Below, one piece after another: positions 62,468 to 64,000 of a DNA stretch of 64,000 nucleotides. Within the stretch, counting starts at the first letter, position 1, and the number at the start of each line of letters is the position of its first letter. The DNA lies in assembly GCA_036169595.1 (NCBI GenBank), contig CM069770.1:1297501-1361500 (forward strand). The letters run 5' to 3'. This DNA comes from Dictyostelium firmibasis. Its lineage: Eukaryota > Evosea > Eumycetozoa > Dictyosteliales > Dictyosteliaceae. The translations under genes were made by a program, and so were the position numbers. The notes beneath the pieces are model-generated. The model worked only from the letters and a program-made list of their open reading frames with translations, searched no databases and was not told where the DNA came from.

Positions 62468-64000
62468 CCAATAATTATAATAGTAATAGTATCGATACAG
62501 ATAAGGAAATGAAAGAAACTTCCTCGTTTGAGGAATTTGAAAAAAATGATAACAATAATAAAGTAGAAGAAGATAATTCCACAGAAAAAAACAAGGATAA
62601 TAAAGAAGAAAAAGAGGATAATAAAGAAACTGTAAAAAATAAACAACAAGAGGAAGAAGAAGAAGAAGAAACAAATAATATAAATAACAAAAAAGAAGCA
62701 CTAAATAAAATATCATCAATGTCAAAATTATCATTAACTAGTGAAAGTTCAGAGATTAATGGTCAAGTAAATACAGGTGTTGTCAATAACAATACAAATA
62801 TAGATATTACGCAAACTAATCTCGATGAACCAAGAGATTCAAGAGTAATAAAATCAATTTTAAAAACAATGGGCGTTCAAGCTCATGATCCAAGAGTTGT
62901 GAATCAACTTTTAGAATTTATGTATAGTACGTATTATCACCATTATCATTATCAACAACAAATAACAATATGAGTAGTAGTAATAATAATAATTTTTTAT
63001 TAAAAAAAAACAAAAAGAATATGTATTTGAGGTATTACAAGATTCAATGATATATAGTGAACATTCAGGAAAGAATGATATTGATGTATCAGATGTTAGA
63101 TTATCAATTCAATCGAGAGTTAATTATCAAACCTCAACACCACCACCAAGAGAATTATTAATGTCGATAGCAGAGGAAAAGAATAAAACACCACTACCAC
63201 CAATTCCAAATAGATATGGTGTATTTTTACCACCCGATGAATATTGTTTAACCAATCCAAACTATCAAGCAAATCCATCGAAACCTATATTTCAACCAGC
63301 TCAACCATTGGTTGGTAATACTTCACGTGGTAATTATAATAAAAAACAATCTGAAAAACAAGTTTCAATTAAATTTAATTCAATGTCATCTTCCTCCCCC
63401 TCAACTACAACCACCACACCCCCAACTATTGGTAGTCAAAATGGTACAACTACAATCGTTTCACCACCAAATTTAGGTAGTTTAGGAACAACCACCGCTA
63501 CAACAATTACATCACCACCACCAATTTTACCATTGTCATCAAATATTAAACCACCAACATTAGCAATTCCAACATCAATTACATCTCCACCAACAACTAC
63601 TAAAACTACATCTGCACCAATCATTGGTTTTGGTTCTACTGTTGTACCACCTAAAACTTCCTCAACTATAGCACCACCTGTTTTGTCATTACCAATTTCA
63701 ATCACTTCACCACCAACCACAACATCAGCCACAACCGCACAACCTACAACAACCAATACAACAACTTCACCAACCATTCCATCATTATCTTCACCAACCA
63801 TTCCATCATTATCTTCACCACCAACAGGAGCCACAACAACTACCGTAAAGAAAGAGGATGAAAAAATGGATGATTTTGATGATTTCGACAATCAAACGAA
63901 AGATGATACAACTCCCTCATCAACACCACAACAACCATCACAACCAACAGAAACAACAGAGTTAACAGAAACAAAAGAAACACCACCAACAACAACAACT
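62104..64000 (+). CDS. taf9: TFIID subunit TAF9 (runs off the right edge)
   Basis: Exon 1 62104-62926, intron 62927-63017 (gtacgt..aaaag), exon 2 63018 to the window end with the frame still open. Exon 1 begins with an Asn/Lys/Asp-rich region and about 50 Asn (62310-62466), a Glu/Lys-rich part, then the start of the histone fold: PRDSRVIKSILKTMGVQAHD, PRVVNQLLEFMY. After splicing it continues KYVFEVLQDSMIYSEHSGKN, DIDVSDVRLSIQSRVNYQ and the TAF9-specific PPPRELLMSIAEEKN, LPPIPNRYGVFLPPDEYCLT. TAF9 pairs with TAF6 in TFIID and SAGA. The tail is Thr/Pro/Ser-rich (63380-63840) with an acidic motif DDFDDF. At least 600 residues are visible, more than twice the animal protein; the C terminus is outside the window. 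Confidence 0.94.
62310..62466 (+). repeat. AAC/AAT array coding poly-Asn in taf9
   Basis: About 50 Asn codons: a first part of alternating AAT and AAC and a second part of pure AAC, indicating two expansion episodes of different units. Confidence 0.93.

Noticed and set aside
62043-62734. Poly-Leu, poly-Val and poly-Cys frames opposite taf9
   Set aside because: Shadows of the Asn array.

Overview
The window is nuclear DNA of a social amoeba, almost certainly Dictyostelium discoideum or a very close relative. The reasons are extreme A+T content, intergenic DNA made largely of A and T tracts, codons ending in A or T with mostly TAA stops, long Asn and Gln runs encoded by AAT/AAC and CAA arrays, short AT-rich GT..AG introns, and several FNIP-repeat genes, a family greatly expanded in Dictyostelium. 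I recognise 25 protein-coding genes, two of them cut by the window edges, plus two degenerate gene relics and one doubtful coding fragment. I found no rRNA, tRNA or CRISPR array and no mobile element that I can name. Exon boundaries were inferred by hand from reading frame, splice signals and remembered family conservation.

Layout. 1-5.5 kb: 3' part of a PHD-finger/EVE-domain chromatin protein (+). 5.7-10.5 kb: two FNIP-repeat genes (-). 10.6-17.7 kb: a minus-strand run of a secreted Psi/fibro-slime-like protein, a C2-domain protein, a P2X receptor (probably p2xA) and a PIG-P subunit of the GPI-GlcNAc transferase. 19-30.3 kb: a fatty-acid elongase (+), a PLP aminotransferase (-), a DCN1-like neddylation factor (+), mevalonate kinase (-), the F-box/SH2/ankyrin protein FbxB (+) and Pol III subunit RPC6 (-). 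30.3-38 kb is the most dynamic stretch: a decayed FNIP relic, an FNIP gene made of a near-identical 66-bp tandem array, a decayed B-box zinc-finger relic and a 1241-residue amoeba-specific protein with about 113 consecutive Asn. 38-64 kb: Spt6 (-), importin alpha (+), a NELF-E-like RRM protein (-), SmB (-), a CtlX-like amidinotransferase-fold enzyme (-), SBDS (+), a 70-residue orphan (+), NudE (-), a second C2 protein (-) and TAF9 (+, cut by the right edge).

The genes do not form an operon or one pathway. Several act in transcription or RNA processing (Spt6, NELF-E, TAF9, RPC6, SmB, PHD-EVE), but they are interspersed with unrelated genes and I read this as ordinary gene density. The points most worth a second look are the bacterial-type EVE domain joined to PHD fingers, the GC-AG intron in importin alpha, the ATG-only first coding exon of the SmB gene, the long AAT arrays sitting inside short introns, the homogenised FNIP array with its relic, and the B-box relic. 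I did not find a convincing wholly new multi-gene system.
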